A DNA stretch of 64,000 nucleotides, from contig OX453272.1 in the NCBI GenBank assembly GCA_949710005.1, positions 21,502,914-21,566,913 on the forward strand. The letters run 5' to 3'. The notes below the pieces were generated by a model. It was given only the letters and a program-made list of their open reading frames with translations. It was not told where the DNA came from and searched no databases. Positions 23,166-33,930 of the stretch are shown in pieces. This stretch comes from Ricordea florida. Its lineage: Eukaryota > Cnidaria > Anthozoa > Corallimorpharia > Ricordeidae. Within the stretch, counting starts at the first letter, position 1, and the number at the start of each line of letters is the position of its first letter. The translations under genes were made by a program, and so were the position numbers.

Positions 23166-24650
23166 GGCAGAAGTCAGGGAAAAACTGGGAAAAGCAGAGC
23201 CTGTAAGATGTCTTTTAAGTATCTCATTCGCCCACTGACACACCCATTTCCAGAATGACACTTTCTCATGTCATAATGTCAAACGCTAAAAATGTCAAAA
23301 GGTTAGAATGTGCAATGTACGGTTACTTTTCGCGCGAGTTCGATCTTCTTCGTGTGCTGGCTGAGGTCTCTCATATCTTCATCGTGTGGTAATTCGAGCG
23401 TGCAGGTTTTCCATCTCCCGAAGTTCTGCAGATTTTCTTAACAAAAATGTGGCTTGTCTTGACGAAAATCCAAAGAGTTTCTTTATTAAGCGTCGTTTGG
23501 AACAAGGGATTGGTTTCATACAATGGCGATGAATATTATTTTGTTGCCGATGTTGTTAGTTCCCTCGGTTTCGACCTTATGCGAAACGACAAAATTTCAG
23601 ATGTGAGCTGTCTGACCTGTGAGGACGTTTGCGAGAATTTACAGTAAGTTTAAGAAACTAGCCATACAAGCGAATGGAGAAATTGTCAGGGCGCCTACAA
23701 AACGAGTTTCAAGCAACTCGCCAACAGGAGTTTCGCCTTTAAGCGAAGAGAACTCGGGAACATGTAGCGACTGATTCGAGTAATGCGAGTAGATCTCGAC
23801 GTTCGCTTGAATTTCAAAAGGAAAACTAAAATCCATTATCGAGGGTTTCTAGCCTGGAAAATAACATAATTTCGTCGATGGACTTGGCGTCTGAGGTTTC
23901 AGAACAACCGATAATGAAGGTGAGAGATATTTATAGTACAAAATCAACTGCGATTCTTAAGATGTGTTGTTGTTGCTGTTTTTTTTCTTTTCTCTTCTTT
24001 TTCTTTTCTTTTTCTTTGACGCGTGCGAATTATTTCCACTGATACAACTCTCAAATGCTCTTTACCATTTTAATAAAAGAAGTGATAGGGTTCGGAGAAG
24101 AATCCTATTAAAAATTTAATGTACACCAAATTTAGGTATTTTTGCAGCTCAAATACGCGTACTTGCGTTTTGCATTGATATATTTCTCGTTATCGGTATT
24201 CTTACTGGGAAGATTGATAAATTGAGAAAAGAGAAACCTCCTAGACGTGTAATCAGTGATGCTGCTTCTGAAAATGACAATGCTCTGGTAAAAGTTGTGT
24301 ACAAAGACGCAACTCTAAAGGAGCTGGTCTTTGTAGAGGCAATAAATGTGTTCAAGAAGAGCAGTATGCAAACGACCCTGAAGAGTCCAGAGCACATCAG
24401 GAAGTTTTCCAACCAGACCCACACACGCTCGCCATATTAGCCATTTACCACTGGAAGTCGAGTGATGACCTGTATGAGACCTTGTCAACTGATGTCAACT
24501 GTCAAAATTAATCATTCATAGGGTATACCGGGAGCTTGTCAACTTGATGTCAACTGTCAAAATTAATCATTCATAGGGTATACCGGGAGCTTGTATACCG
24601 GAATGACGTATTTAAAACAATTCTTACAGGCTTCCTCCCCATTTTTTCTT
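23166..24650. other. Interruption of the LINE; unrecognised coding-like pieces
   Basis: Between the two LINE parts lies about 1.5 kb that is not LINE. Plus-strand frames at 23447-23647 (VVWNKGLVSYNGDEYYFVAD) and 24222-24440 (KLRKEKPPRRVISDAASEN) have protein-like composition. A GTGAGA sequence follows ATGAAG near 23920, which could be a splice donor. I do not recognise a family. It could be an inserted host-gene piece or another mobile element. Confidence 0.3.
24480..24591. repeat. Tandem duplication of about 55 bp
   Basis: The unit beginning CTTGTCAAC(T)TGATGTCAACTG and ending GGGTATACCGGGAG occurs twice back to back with one T indel. The near identity suggests a recent local duplication. 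Confidence 0.85.
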
Positions 24651-25090
24651 CCCAGACTCCCACCTATTTGCGCTCGGGCTCTTCCCCTTTCCGATGGTGC
24701 CCACGATTCGGGAGCCTGGTACAGCTGAATCTCGAAGGCTAACAGTGCAATTGAGAGACTCCGGAAGAGTCTGGAAGAAAAAAGGCACCAGTCTTATCAC
24801 AACGCTCAAAGTTTATCGTGCAGTAATGCTCATAGCCCTCCTATATGGCTGTAAAAGATAGACCGTCTACAGACGTCACGAGTGTTGGATGCAGCAGTTC
24901 CCCCTACGCTGCCTCTAAAACCTACTCCACATCCGCTGGCAGAACAAGATTTCCGACACCAAGGCCCTGAAGCAATCTGGACTCCCAGCATCATGACCAC
25001 CTTGAACAAGGCTCAGTCACTTGCATGCCAGACTCCCGCATCCCGAAACAGCTCTCAATCCTCTCAAATGGCTAGAGTGCATTTGTGATA
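24650..25090 (+). pseudogene. 3' portion of the second LINE
   Basis: Frames give KANSAIERLRKS-like, SLITTLKVYRAVMLIALLYG, HIRWQNKISDTKALKQSGLP and SIMTTLNKAQ. These are the thumb and C-terminal region of the RT protein started at 21090. The order matches the end of that LINE family. Short frameshifts break it. Confidence 0.7.
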
Positions 25091-25169
25091 ACACTTCAGG
25101 TGTAACGGCACGGGAGATGATAACATGGTGGCTCTGGACGAGTATACCATTGTGTATTGTAAGATCTTC

Positions 25170-25625
25170 TCGGAAGTTTCAATAGTCTCTGACAGATGTA
25201 GGAACTTGTTTCTTTGTGTTGGGCCATCCCACGAGTATGGTTGTCTTGAGGGTCTGCATCACTGAATCTTCTTCAGTGGCTTTCTGCAAATGTGCTAACC
25301 CTTTGCTGGAGATCTTGACTGTGTATAATAGGTTGATTTCTTCATGATTTTGAGCAAACACTTCGAACAAATGCTCTTTATGTTTGAGGTAAGCTCTTGA
25401 CAGATGATCAACAACGTACATTTAGATCCTAGCTTGTACCGTACGTGTAGGTTTTAAAAGAGCATTCCCTGTAGTCTACTCGGGGCTTCTAAAAGAGACT
25501 TTTTTAAGATGGCGTAAAGTGGTTAACGGTCGGATTTGACGGTGATCGTCTCTCGTCGTGTAATTCATTGACGGAACCTTGGGCAGGCAAGGGCAATGGC
25601 TAGGCACTCCTTTTTTTATCTGTGC
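25170..25625 (-). pseudogene. Ty3/Gypsy RNase H to integrase junction fragment
   Basis: Minus-strand reading gives KECLAIALACPRFRQ, RRETITVKSDR, LLEAPSRLQGMLLKPT (RNase H and its tail), then MYVVDHLSRAYLKHK and LKTTILVGWPNTKK, the linker into the integrase zinc-binding region. At least two in-frame stops are present. It is oriented opposite to the Gypsy remnant at 25867-30275 and is slightly different in sequence, so it is a separate copy or family. Confidence 0.7.
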
Positions 25626-25866
25626 ATTACGCTGTTCCACTGACTGACCATTCTGTAGCTGGGTGTAACGATATATCGTATTTCAAGGTCACTTGCCATA
25701 AATGTGATATGTGATTCAGTAGGAAAACACGGTTCAGACTTACTTGTATTGCCAGCGACATATCGATTGTATTAAAGGGCTTTACAAGAGATTCAGCGTT
25801 TTGTTCCTCTATCGAGTCATCCAGCGGCCTATCGAAACGTATTTTCAGGAGTTTAAAACGTTAAAC

Positions 25867-25992
25867 ATGCCTACCACTGGTACATCGGAGCAAGACAACA
25901 CCACCGCAACCGTTCTGCAACCTCACGGAATACAAAGCAACTTGCCTATACCGTCCCGCTTAGATATGCGTGGAAATATTGCCGAGAGTTAA
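25867..25992 (+). pseudogene. Ty3/Gypsy gag start
   Basis: The frame from an ATG at 25867 reads MPTTGTSEQDNTTATVLQ, then SNLPIPSRLDMRGNIAES before a stop. The lPiPs+LdmrGN.ae pattern is the N-terminus of cnidarian Gypsy gag proteins. It stops just where the W..W......Y core would begin. It probably belongs to the same element as the pol parts downstream. The gap 25993-26440 contains a short direct repeat (TTATTCAGAGACAGATCT twice, near 26130-26170). Confidence 0.5.
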
Positions 25993-26439
25993 ATATGCCC
26001 TAAGCGCTAACAAGCTATCCTTCTTCCTCGGATAGCTTCTACAGTCACGGCGAAAGGCGCGATCTCCAAATAACTCTTGACCATTTTAGACTCACTCCAA
26101 GTGTAAAACTCTATGATAACATTTCTTATTATTCAGAGACAGATCTTTATATTATTCAGAGACAGATCTAAAATATTCCAAAGATTACAGCAATAACTAT
26201 TTACAGAAAGTTACTTCACTTGTTTACATCATGTTAGTGTGTTCTAGAATTCTCTAAAAGAAAGATTGCGTGACTACCCAAACATCCGCATACTTAATAG
26301 GTTCCAGAATCTTCTCCTCATAACAAAATCACCTCGCTAAAGTTTGCAAGCAAACAAGGCCTGGTCCTACGAAAGAAAAGACGGAGCGGATCCATCAAGT
26401 TGAAACCCCAATAGAGTCAATTATGAGGATTATTGTTTT

Positions 26440-27215
26440 ACAGTCACACTCAAAGAAAGAAGATCCATCAAAGAAAGAAGCAATTTGACAGATGAACCGA
26501 CCAGCTGATGTGAAAGCTGTACAGCGGCTGGTTGGTCTAGCAAACTATCTCATGAGATTTCTGGAAAACCTAGCGGACATCTGTGAGCCCCTACGTCAGC
26601 TTACCCGCAAAGACGCCGACTGGGAATGGAGCGAGGTCCATGAGAATGCAAGAATCAAACAAGCTGCAACTCAAGCTCCCGTTTTAAGATATTTCAATTC
26701 ATCTGACGAGACAGGGCTACAGTGCGACGCCTCAGACAGTGGCCTTGGAGCCACACTATTGCAAATGGGGCCACCAGTGGCATACGCATCCCGTTCGCTA
26801 ACAGATACAGAGCGTAACTAATTCTAGCAATCGTGTTTGGAGCAGACTGAATTCAACCAGTACACTTATGGTCGAAAATTGTCTGTCGAAAGTGATCACA
26901 AACCACTAGAAGTAATTTACCAAAAGCCTCTTGTGGCTGCTCCCAAGTGTCTCCAAAGAATGCTGTTACGTTTACAGAAATATGACCTTGAGATCCATTT
27001 CAAACCAGGACAACGTATATACTTAGTCGACACGCTGTCGAGAGCACCCCTTCCCAAAGATTCAAATGATGAAGTCTTGTCCATTCAAAAGGAAATCGAG
27101 AAAATACAAATGGCAGATTACCTACCGATCCGCAGTGCTAGTCTAGAAAGCATCCGCAGAGAAAGCCTAAGAGACAGCTCAATTCCAGCTCTGCAAGAAG
27201 TGATTAAGAGTGGAT
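26440..27215 (+). pseudogene. Ty3/Gypsy RT end and RNase H
   Basis: Reads DVKAVQRLVGLANYLMRFLE (connection domain), TQAPVLRYFNSSDETGLQCD with ASDSGLGATLLQ (RNase H active-site Asp in QCDASDSGLGA), YASRSLTDTERN, a stop, then TYGRKLSVESDHKPLEVIYQ (second Asp), LQRMLLRLQKYDLEIHFKPG and DTLSRAPLP. The stop near 26819 and a small frame change break the polyprotein. The reading frame is cut at IKSG by the insertion at 27216. Confidence 0.85.
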
Positions 27216-29023
27216 CGCGCACTAGACCGAAAGCCACATTTTAATCACATTTAAGTTGCATTAAACAACCCTAGAACTTGGGTCCACATTTAAGTCTAGT
27301 TTAATTGTTTAAAACATCACTTAAATCAATGCTATTGTCATAGTGGGGTTTAAGTGCCCCTGAAACATACATTATACACCTGAAGCCATTTAAGTTCCTG
27401 AAATGGAGATTAAACATTCTCTAAATTAATGGTTGTGTTTTGGTTCCCATAAATGACTATTTATTGATGTATAACAGGAATAGTAAGAATTAAAATTGTC
27501 CATTGTGTAACATCACTATGCACTTCATTGCTTAAGTATTTTCAAATTGTCTCTTCTCCATAAACGAATCATAACACCAAAACATGAAAGAAATATAAAG
27601 GTGTCTTGACATTTTGAACTCAGTTCAATAAAAAAGGAATATAATCAGTTAAGAAAAAATATCATCTGCAACCTACAGGGCAAGAAAAATTACCATATTT
27701 CACTAATCACACTAAGACAAGTGAATAAAGAAACTTCAATTCTATCCGTATATGTAGTCTCCATGTCCATACAATCTAATATAGTCATGTACCTTTATTA
27801 GCTTATGCATCAAAATTTTGATACCGGTGCTACTAAAAATATATCTTGTTCATCACATTCATCGGAAATCCACAATCGCCGACGGCGACGTTTTAGCGAT
27901 TGAGAAGAACATTTCGTTTTTGTGTGACGACGATACGAAGATGAATGTGCAAAGGACTTTCCGCAAGTTTCCACTTATCACAGAAGAAAGGGCTTGGAGT
28001 GTTTGCGACGAAACTTGTTTCAGGATAATCTTCGGCCTTTTTGTTGATTATCAAAGAAAACCGCAATCGGTAATGGCTAATTTGCGGCAAGAGCAATGAA
28101 TGGCCCTATTGTTATCTCAAGTGTAATTTGCATTTGGTTTTTCTGCTTCATTGCAATTGGTTGGTTTTCGATAGTAAGCCAATCAGAAGGCGAGAGTGTC
28201 GATCGCGGGATGTATGTTTCATGTAGTTAGTGTCATTTGGAAGTTCGCATTCTAGCTTCGTTTCTTGCCGTGTGATCGATCGTTTTTTACATTTGGTTAC
28301 AGTTCACTGTTTTCGGTAATGATGACTTTACTAGGTGCTCAACAGGAACGACAGCTTCTTATTATTGAAAGGATGAGCGGAAGAATGGATACGATTTGTG
28401 ACAGTCAAAAGAGACTCGAGGATGCCAATGCAAGCCTGCGACAGGGGAATGAAAGATTAAGAAACGAATTGCAAAAGAAGGAGAAGCAGGGCAACCTACG
28501 TGGTTTGAGAAATTCACGGCGGAGTTCTACTATTGAAATAATCAAACAAGTTTACTGCAAGCCTGGGTGGGTTTGCTACAAAGCAACAAACAATACAACA
28601 ACAAATGAAATATACACTGTACATGTAATGACCAAGTAAAAAACACCAGTGTCTATGAAGGAATAAATTTGGTGGGTGAATTAAAAGATGCTTATGAAAT
28701 GAATATGGCCGAAAAGATAAAGGTGAAGATTTTAAAATTACAATATAATTATGATCATTTAATTACCCTTAAACATGACTTTTACACACATTTAGAATGT
28801 GTTTAAGGTTCTAATTAAACATAATGTAAAAGTCAGAAGATATTTTGGTTGTATTTAATGGTCACTTAAACATACATTAAGCTTTAGCCTTAAGGGTGTT
28901 TAAGGCGGGTTTAAGTTGAAATTAAACATATTTTTAAGTTCTTAAACCTGTAATTAAATGTAGTAAACATAACTTTAAGCCAAGATTAATTTCTGTTTAA
29001 GACTGCTTAAATGTTCTTTTTCT
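27216..29023. mobile_element. 1.8-kb insertion splitting Gypsy pol, TTTAAG-rich ends
   Basis: The Gypsy frame stops at IKSG (27213) and resumes at G-R-P-E-T-K (29023 on); relatives read SGWPE across the gap. Both outer ~350-bp zones are packed with TTTAAG, CTTAAA and TTAAAC motifs in both orientations. The ends resemble imperfect inverted repeats (CACTAGACCGAAAGCCACAT left; CACAAGGAGAAAAAGAACAT, reverse complement of the right). The flanks GGATCGCG and GGACGGCC could be a degraded 8-bp duplication. The interior holds a 93-codon frame (27818-28099) and a 124-codon coiled-coil-like frame (28265-28639), neither recognised. No transposase is seen. Confidence 0.55.
28265..28639 (+). CDS. Hypothetical coiled-coil protein within insertion
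   Basis: A 124-codon frame. Residues about 22-85 are rich in Glu, Arg, Gln and Leu (QQERQLLIIERMSGRMDTI, SLRQGNERLRNELQKKEKQ), consistent with an alpha-helical coiled coil, followed by a short hydrophilic tail. It is not recognised as any transposase. It may be captured host sequence or a chance frame. Confidence 0.3.
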   Translation: MPCDRSFFTFGYSSLFSVMMTLLGAQQERQLLIIERMSGRMDTICDSQKRLEDANASLRQGNERLRNELQKKEKQGNLRGLRNSRRSSTIEIIKQVYCKPGWVCYKATNNTTTNEIYTVHVMTK

Positions 29024-30275
29024 CCTTGTGGGACGGCCTGAAACCAAGAACGACCTTTCTCATCAAGTCGCGCCATATTTTGACGTGGGTGACGAGCTCT
29101 CAGTCGAAGGAGGAATTATATTTAAAGGAGATCGATGCTTGGTTCCAGTATCTTTCAGGCAAGAAGTCTTTTCCAGAATCCACAGAACACATCTAGGCGT
29201 AGAAGGATGTCTGAGACAAGCTAGAGAGACTATCTACTGGCCAGGAATTACTGCGGAACTCAAGAATTATGTCAGTCAATGCGACGTATGCAGAACTTAT
29301 GAAATTTCCCAGCAGAAAAAAAAGCTCCACCCACACGATATACCTGACAAGCCGTGGTCGAAGGTGGCTGTTGATCTCTTTGAATTCAACAACAAGCATT
29401 ACCTCGTGACAGTTGATTACTATAGCAACTACTGGGAACTCGATCGAATGGAGTCAAATGCAACATCAAGGCTCAAACAGCACTTCGTGAGGCATGGCAT
29501 CCCGAACACAGTATTTTCAGACAATGGCCGTCAGTTCGACTCAGACGAATTCCGAAGATTTGCATGTGAATGGGAATTAGACCATTTTACCTCAAGCCCT
29601 GGATATGCACAGTTCAATGGCATGGCCGAAACTGCTGTGAAGACCGTTAAAAGGCTAATCAAGAAAGCCCATGAAGATGGAACAGACCCTTGGTTCACCA
29701 CACCCACAGTGTGTATGAGAAGCAGTCCAGTACAGCGGCTAATGAGTCGTCGGACTAGAACGTTACTCCCGACAAGCGAAACACTCCTTGAACCACAACT
29801 GGTAGAAGGCGTCCAAGAGGAGAAGACAGAAATGCCAGAGACCTTCCAGCATTAAAGAAAGGACTAGTGCGACTACAGCCACTAAAAAACACCAAAGATC
29901 CACGGAAGAAAGCTACAGTTCAAGAACAATTCAATTTGAGGTCTTACAGAAGATGGTTTTCCATCTTAAGACGAAACAGGCGACATCCCAAAGCAACTCG
30001 AGAACATCCAGCCAAATGCACTGATCAGCTTCCAGAGTACCTCCAGTGTCGTATAGTCAACGAAACCACAAATCATTGGAAACAACAGCTCTGACTTGAA
30101 GGAATCAACCTCGCTAACGCCACCTATCAGCCTTCTTACAGCTAATTCAGCACTACCAACAAAAGCATCAGGATTAAAACAAACTCGCAGCGGTCGAGTT
30201 ATCAAGACCCCTTCATACTTGAAAGAGTATGTCTGCTTAAGAGACAGAGGGAGCGAAGGAAGATAAAAAGACAAC
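29024..30275 (+). pseudogene. Ty3/Gypsy integrase and polyprotein end
   Basis: Zinc-binding part: IHRTHLGVEGCLRQAR...YWPGIT...CDVC (HHCC). Core domain: AVDLFEFNNKHYLVTVDYYS (first Asp), NTVFSDNGRQFDSDEFRRFA (second Asp), SPGYAQFNGMAETAVKTVKR (catalytic Glu). All three catalytic residues are still present up to about 29680. The frame then degrades through several shifts (29730, 29860, 30090) to a basic end near SGRVIKTPSYLKEYV. No LTRs were identified at either side. Confidence 0.85.
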
Positions 30276-30827
30276 CAGAATTCAACGGACGTGACCTCTG
30301 TAAACCTTATGTGACAATGAACCTTTGATTTCTATTGTTCCCGTTCTCTACTTGATTTGTCATTATTATTATTTTTTGATTATTATTTTTTTTCTAGACG
30401 CTCTCGGGAACGTTCACTCGGGCTACACTTTATAATACGGCTTCGAACAAACGTGAATGTCAGTTTACGCTCAAGGTTTGTATATGCTTTATGGCTGGTT
30501 CCACGACCACAAAAAACCTACACACTGTATATCGCACCGTAATTCTTGTCGCCGTCGTGTTTAAGCTGAGCGATTTTATCAAAAATTTCAGTGATAATCG
30601 GGTTTGTTTACTAATCGGATTAATGTTGACCAATCAGCTTTCTTGGTTCCCATGGTAGAAAAACAATTGTGAAACTGGATGCCATTCATCGTGATTCCAA
30701 GTTATCGAGGGCGAAGAAGCGATATGTGGGAAAAACAACAATTTTACTCCTCAATCGAATATACTATTCCACACAACCACGCAGGAAAAAAAACTTGAAT
30801 TTGAATAAGAAAAGAATCCAGACATGG

Positions 30828-32122
30828 GGCGCTTACCATTTGTACGGAAAAACCGGAAATTCTGGTAACAGTTCAAATGGAACGGTTCATTCCGGTGGAA
30901 TGTTTTCGAAAAAAAGTAATACCTTCCAAGGTATTACTTTGGGCGCTTTCCATTCGACGAAAAATTCCGAAATTTCCGGCCCGAAATTGAATGGAACGGT
31001 AAAAATTCCGGCAAAAGTTTTCGAAAATTTAGGAATACGTTTTGAGTGCACCCTCTTTGATGAAATTTCCGGAATTATCGAAAATTTTGTGTTCTATTCG
31101 CAAGAGATGTCGGGTTTAGTTTCCCTACCGAGCGTGGCGGGCGGAGCAGCGTATCAATGCTCAGCGTGTGGCTTTGTGTTGAACGATTTCAGTCTTTTTC
31201 AACTGCAGTATTTGTTTTTCTGGCAAAATTGCGGGCCGCCCAGATGAATTGCCAGTTGGAATCCGCACCAGTGTGCATTATTTCTTGTGTCAATAACTGA
31301 CACGTTTCCGTAGTAATCCGGAATTGGTTTTCGAACTCCCCGACAAATACGCTGGAATAGTCACTTCGAAGTACCCATTTACACAAGTTAATTCCCTCCG
31401 CATAAAGCAGGCAACTGCAGCCAGAAGTATTACGTCGTCGTTGCTATCGAGAATGGTACAACTTATTGTTTCACAGTCGTCTTGCTCTAAGGCCGCGAAA
31501 ATCTTCAAAAAGTCCGCCATTTTCAACACAACAAAGTTCACTCAGCAGTCCACCAAGCATGCACTGTGTTGCAGAGCACGTGACCTCGAATTCTGGAAAG
31601 CGGTCGGACGCGTTCCATTCGACCAGCGAAAATTACGAAAATTTGAACCGGTGATTTTTGTTGAATGGAAAGCGCCCCTTTTCCTCGGTTGTTCCGGAAC
31701 ATCCGGAAATTCCTGTACCATTTGACAATACCAGTGCCAGGTTTCTCAAGATGATATTTGCGAGAAGACAACATGGCGAATATTGCGAATGATCATGATC
31801 AAGTGTTGCAAGTTTATCAATGCAAAAACTGCTCGTTCTCCTCGCCAAATCTCTTCCAGTTCCTCCAACACACCTGTCACACCCCAGGTGTGAAAGCTTT
31901 AAGTTTTGGTTGTTGATAGTTATGTTTTTCTTTTGTTTTGACGGTTCACGCTTTTGAGCTAAGTAGCACAGGAAAACCATGATACTAAGCCCCAGCTTAC
32001 TGGCATCTGAGACTTCGGATCAAATGGTACAGATCAATCCGTTCCGTTTCCTTGACAAAAAAAGTACAGTACCATTTGTCGCAAAAAATCCACCGAAAAT
32101 TCCATTCAAATGGTAAGCGCTC
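30828..32122. mobile_element. Outer TIR element (GGCGCTTACCATTTG ends)
   Basis: The left end GGGCGCTTACCATTTGTACG (30829 on) is matched by the inverted right end (reverse complement of about 32100-32122: GAGCGCTTACCATTTGAATG). Similarity continues inward for about 100 bp with shared motifs such as AAATGGAACGG and TTCCGG. A related element (30949-31677) is nested inside. Between the inner element and the right end lies a C2H2-like finger frame (YQCKNCSFSS...HTCHT, about 31800-31890). Confidence 0.55.
30949..31677. mobile_element. Inner TIR element with Harbinger-like coding remnant
   Basis: The left end GGGCGCTTTCCATTCGACGA and the reverse complement of the right end (GGGGCGCTTTCCATTCAACA) form inverted repeats of about 25 bp, flanked by TTT on both sides. 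A 3-bp duplication fits PIF/Harbinger. On the minus strand 31189-31541 encodes MNFVVLKMADFLKIFAALEQ, then after a frame change VGEFENQFRITTETCQLLTQ. This resembles the N-terminus of HARBI1-like nucleases (EF...FR.t..T...L). The catalytic part is missing. Confidence 0.5.
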
Positions 32123-32775
32123 ATGATTTTGAAAAGAGGCCCGAGGGAATTCGGGCTGACAAACATATTCTCCGAGTTAATAGCTTTGTGAGCCGTTTTG
32201 CGGTCATAATTACCAAGAACTTTATTAAACAATCAACAAGTTCAACAGATTTTAGAAACAGTCTTTAATAACATTATGTCTTGCAATCCTCAAACTTTGA
32301 GCGTTGTCACGCTTTTGTTGTCACGTCCTTGTTTTGCAATTACTTTTGACGCGACCACGCATGAGACAGACCGTAATTGAGAACTTAACTTCATCCAAAA
32401 ATGCTACCAAAATTTAAATTAGATGAAAAAAATCCTTATAACCTCCTTTATTCGTGTAGTGTTGTCTTGCACAAATTTTTATGCTCCCTTACTTTAGTCT
32501 CGCCAAAGAATTAAAAACCTAAGTTCATTTACAGTCTGAAAACCTTTTATTTACAGTCTGTCATCAACATAACGCCTTGCATTAGACTGCCAATTTGGTA
32601 CATGTTTGTTTGTGAAAACGTCAGTACAAATGTTATGTGCAAGCTTGTTATTCTAGTTATCGTATAGGACGCGGTAGCTACATGCATGCCTTGCGGGCCT
32701 ATTTTTCGAGTTTGTGTCTCTGTTTGCTTCCACAATTAAAACACTGATAATTCTTTTGCTTATGTATTCCATCTT

Positions 32776-33216
32776 CAGGGACGGCGGAGCGTATTTTGAA
32801 GTGGGGGGGGGGGGGGGGGGGGCTGAAAACGAGCGCCGGAGGCGCGAGTTGGTAGTGGGGTCTGGGGTCATCCTCGGAAATCATATTTACAACATTCTCC
32901 GCGACATACTTCTTGAAATAATTAGCCTGGATAAAGCGCAAAATGAAAAGTACTTTTAATGCTTACAGCAATATTTTGGAGGTTATTTCTCAGCCTTCCG
33001 GTCTCCAACGCTAACCTGCGGTTTTTGGACACAAGCTTCCCGTCTGTGGGAAGGAAGCACACGCTGAGAAAATGTTAAAAATACGTAAACGCGAAAAGTT
33101 TCCGACGAGGCTTCTATAAAGTTGTAGCTTAAACAAAATAAAATGTCATCCTCCTCAAAAGTGGGGTGGCTAAAGCCCCCCCAGCCCCCCCAGCCCCCCC
33201 GGCTCCGCCGTCCCTG
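32776..33216. mobile_element. 441-bp TIR element, CAGGGACGGCGGAGC ends, 5-bp TSD
   Basis: The 15-bp terminal inverted repeats CAGGGACGGCGGAGC are perfect at both ends. The direct repeat ATCTT flanks both sides (32771-32775 and 33217-33221). G-runs lie just inside the left end (32803-32822) and C-runs just inside the right end. A CAGGG start resembles hAT-type ends, but a 5-bp duplication does not fit hAT's usual 8. No transposase is present, so it is a non-autonomous element. Confidence 0.85.
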
Positions 33217-33239
33217 ATCTTATCGCACCGCATCGGCGC

Positions 33240-33930
33240 GATAAGATATTGTTTTCTTTTTACGATTATACGGGTATAGTGGTGTGTTTCCTCGACAGTT
33301 TAAACATATTCGGTGGCGTTCTTGTCTTTTAGTTTCATGGCTTTTACCTTTTGGCTTGCAGCTTCGTTTGCACGACAAATGTTGGGGGCTTTGTTAAGAT
33401 CAAAGTTTTCTTGATTGGGCAGTCGTAGTTTTGTTGAGTGATCCTTAAGACCTAGTATGTCTCGATACAGTTCTTCTGTTAGCGTCTCAAATTGAGAAGT
33501 CGCGACGTGGCTTTTCGCAGTAGGTTGACAAAGCTGTCTATGGTTTCTTCAGGATTCTGGGAGCACGTATTGAACCAAGAGAATAATTGAAAAATTATTG
33601 ATTAAACTGATGGCGTTCGTACACTACGTTTCCCTTTAGTTTGAAGTACTCCTCTAACGCTTTAATGCATTCATCTACTTTATTTTGTTGGTCGGAGTTG
33701 AGTTTCTGATTGAGAAACATCTGCAAATATTCCTTCCTCATAACGGAGCGAAAAGTTGCCAAGGGAATTTTCTGCTCCTGCTTGTCGAGGCCTGTGGCGA
33801 CTTTGTAATCAGACCACTGTTGCCTGAAGAATTCCCAGTATTTTAGTACTGGATCTTCCTTGACGTTCATGGGCGAGGTACTTAGAAAATTCGATGTTAA
33901 CATGGGAGCACGTGCTCAAGTGTATATCTT
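33240..33930 (-). pseudogene. Ty3/Gypsy gag fragment
   Basis: Minus strand: VLKYWEFFRQQWSDYKVATG, IPLATFRSVMRKEYLQMFLN, CIKALEEYFKLKGNVVYERH, then after frame changes ELYRDILGLKDHSTKLRLPN and NICRANEAASQKVKAMKLKD. The W..F.qqW..Y..atgl start and the EEYF..k.nVvYER block are typical of cnidarian Gypsy gag. It has no adjacent pol, so it is a solitary fragment. Confidence 0.75.

Noticed and set aside
24222-24440. Host gene exon inside the split LINE
   Set aside because: Protein-like composition but no recognised domain and no clear acceptor and donor pair; kept only as an unassigned interruption.
32803-32822. Poly-G run as a G-quadruplex regulatory element
   Set aside because: It lies just inside the TIR of a transposon, with a matching C-run at the other end; more simply part of the element.
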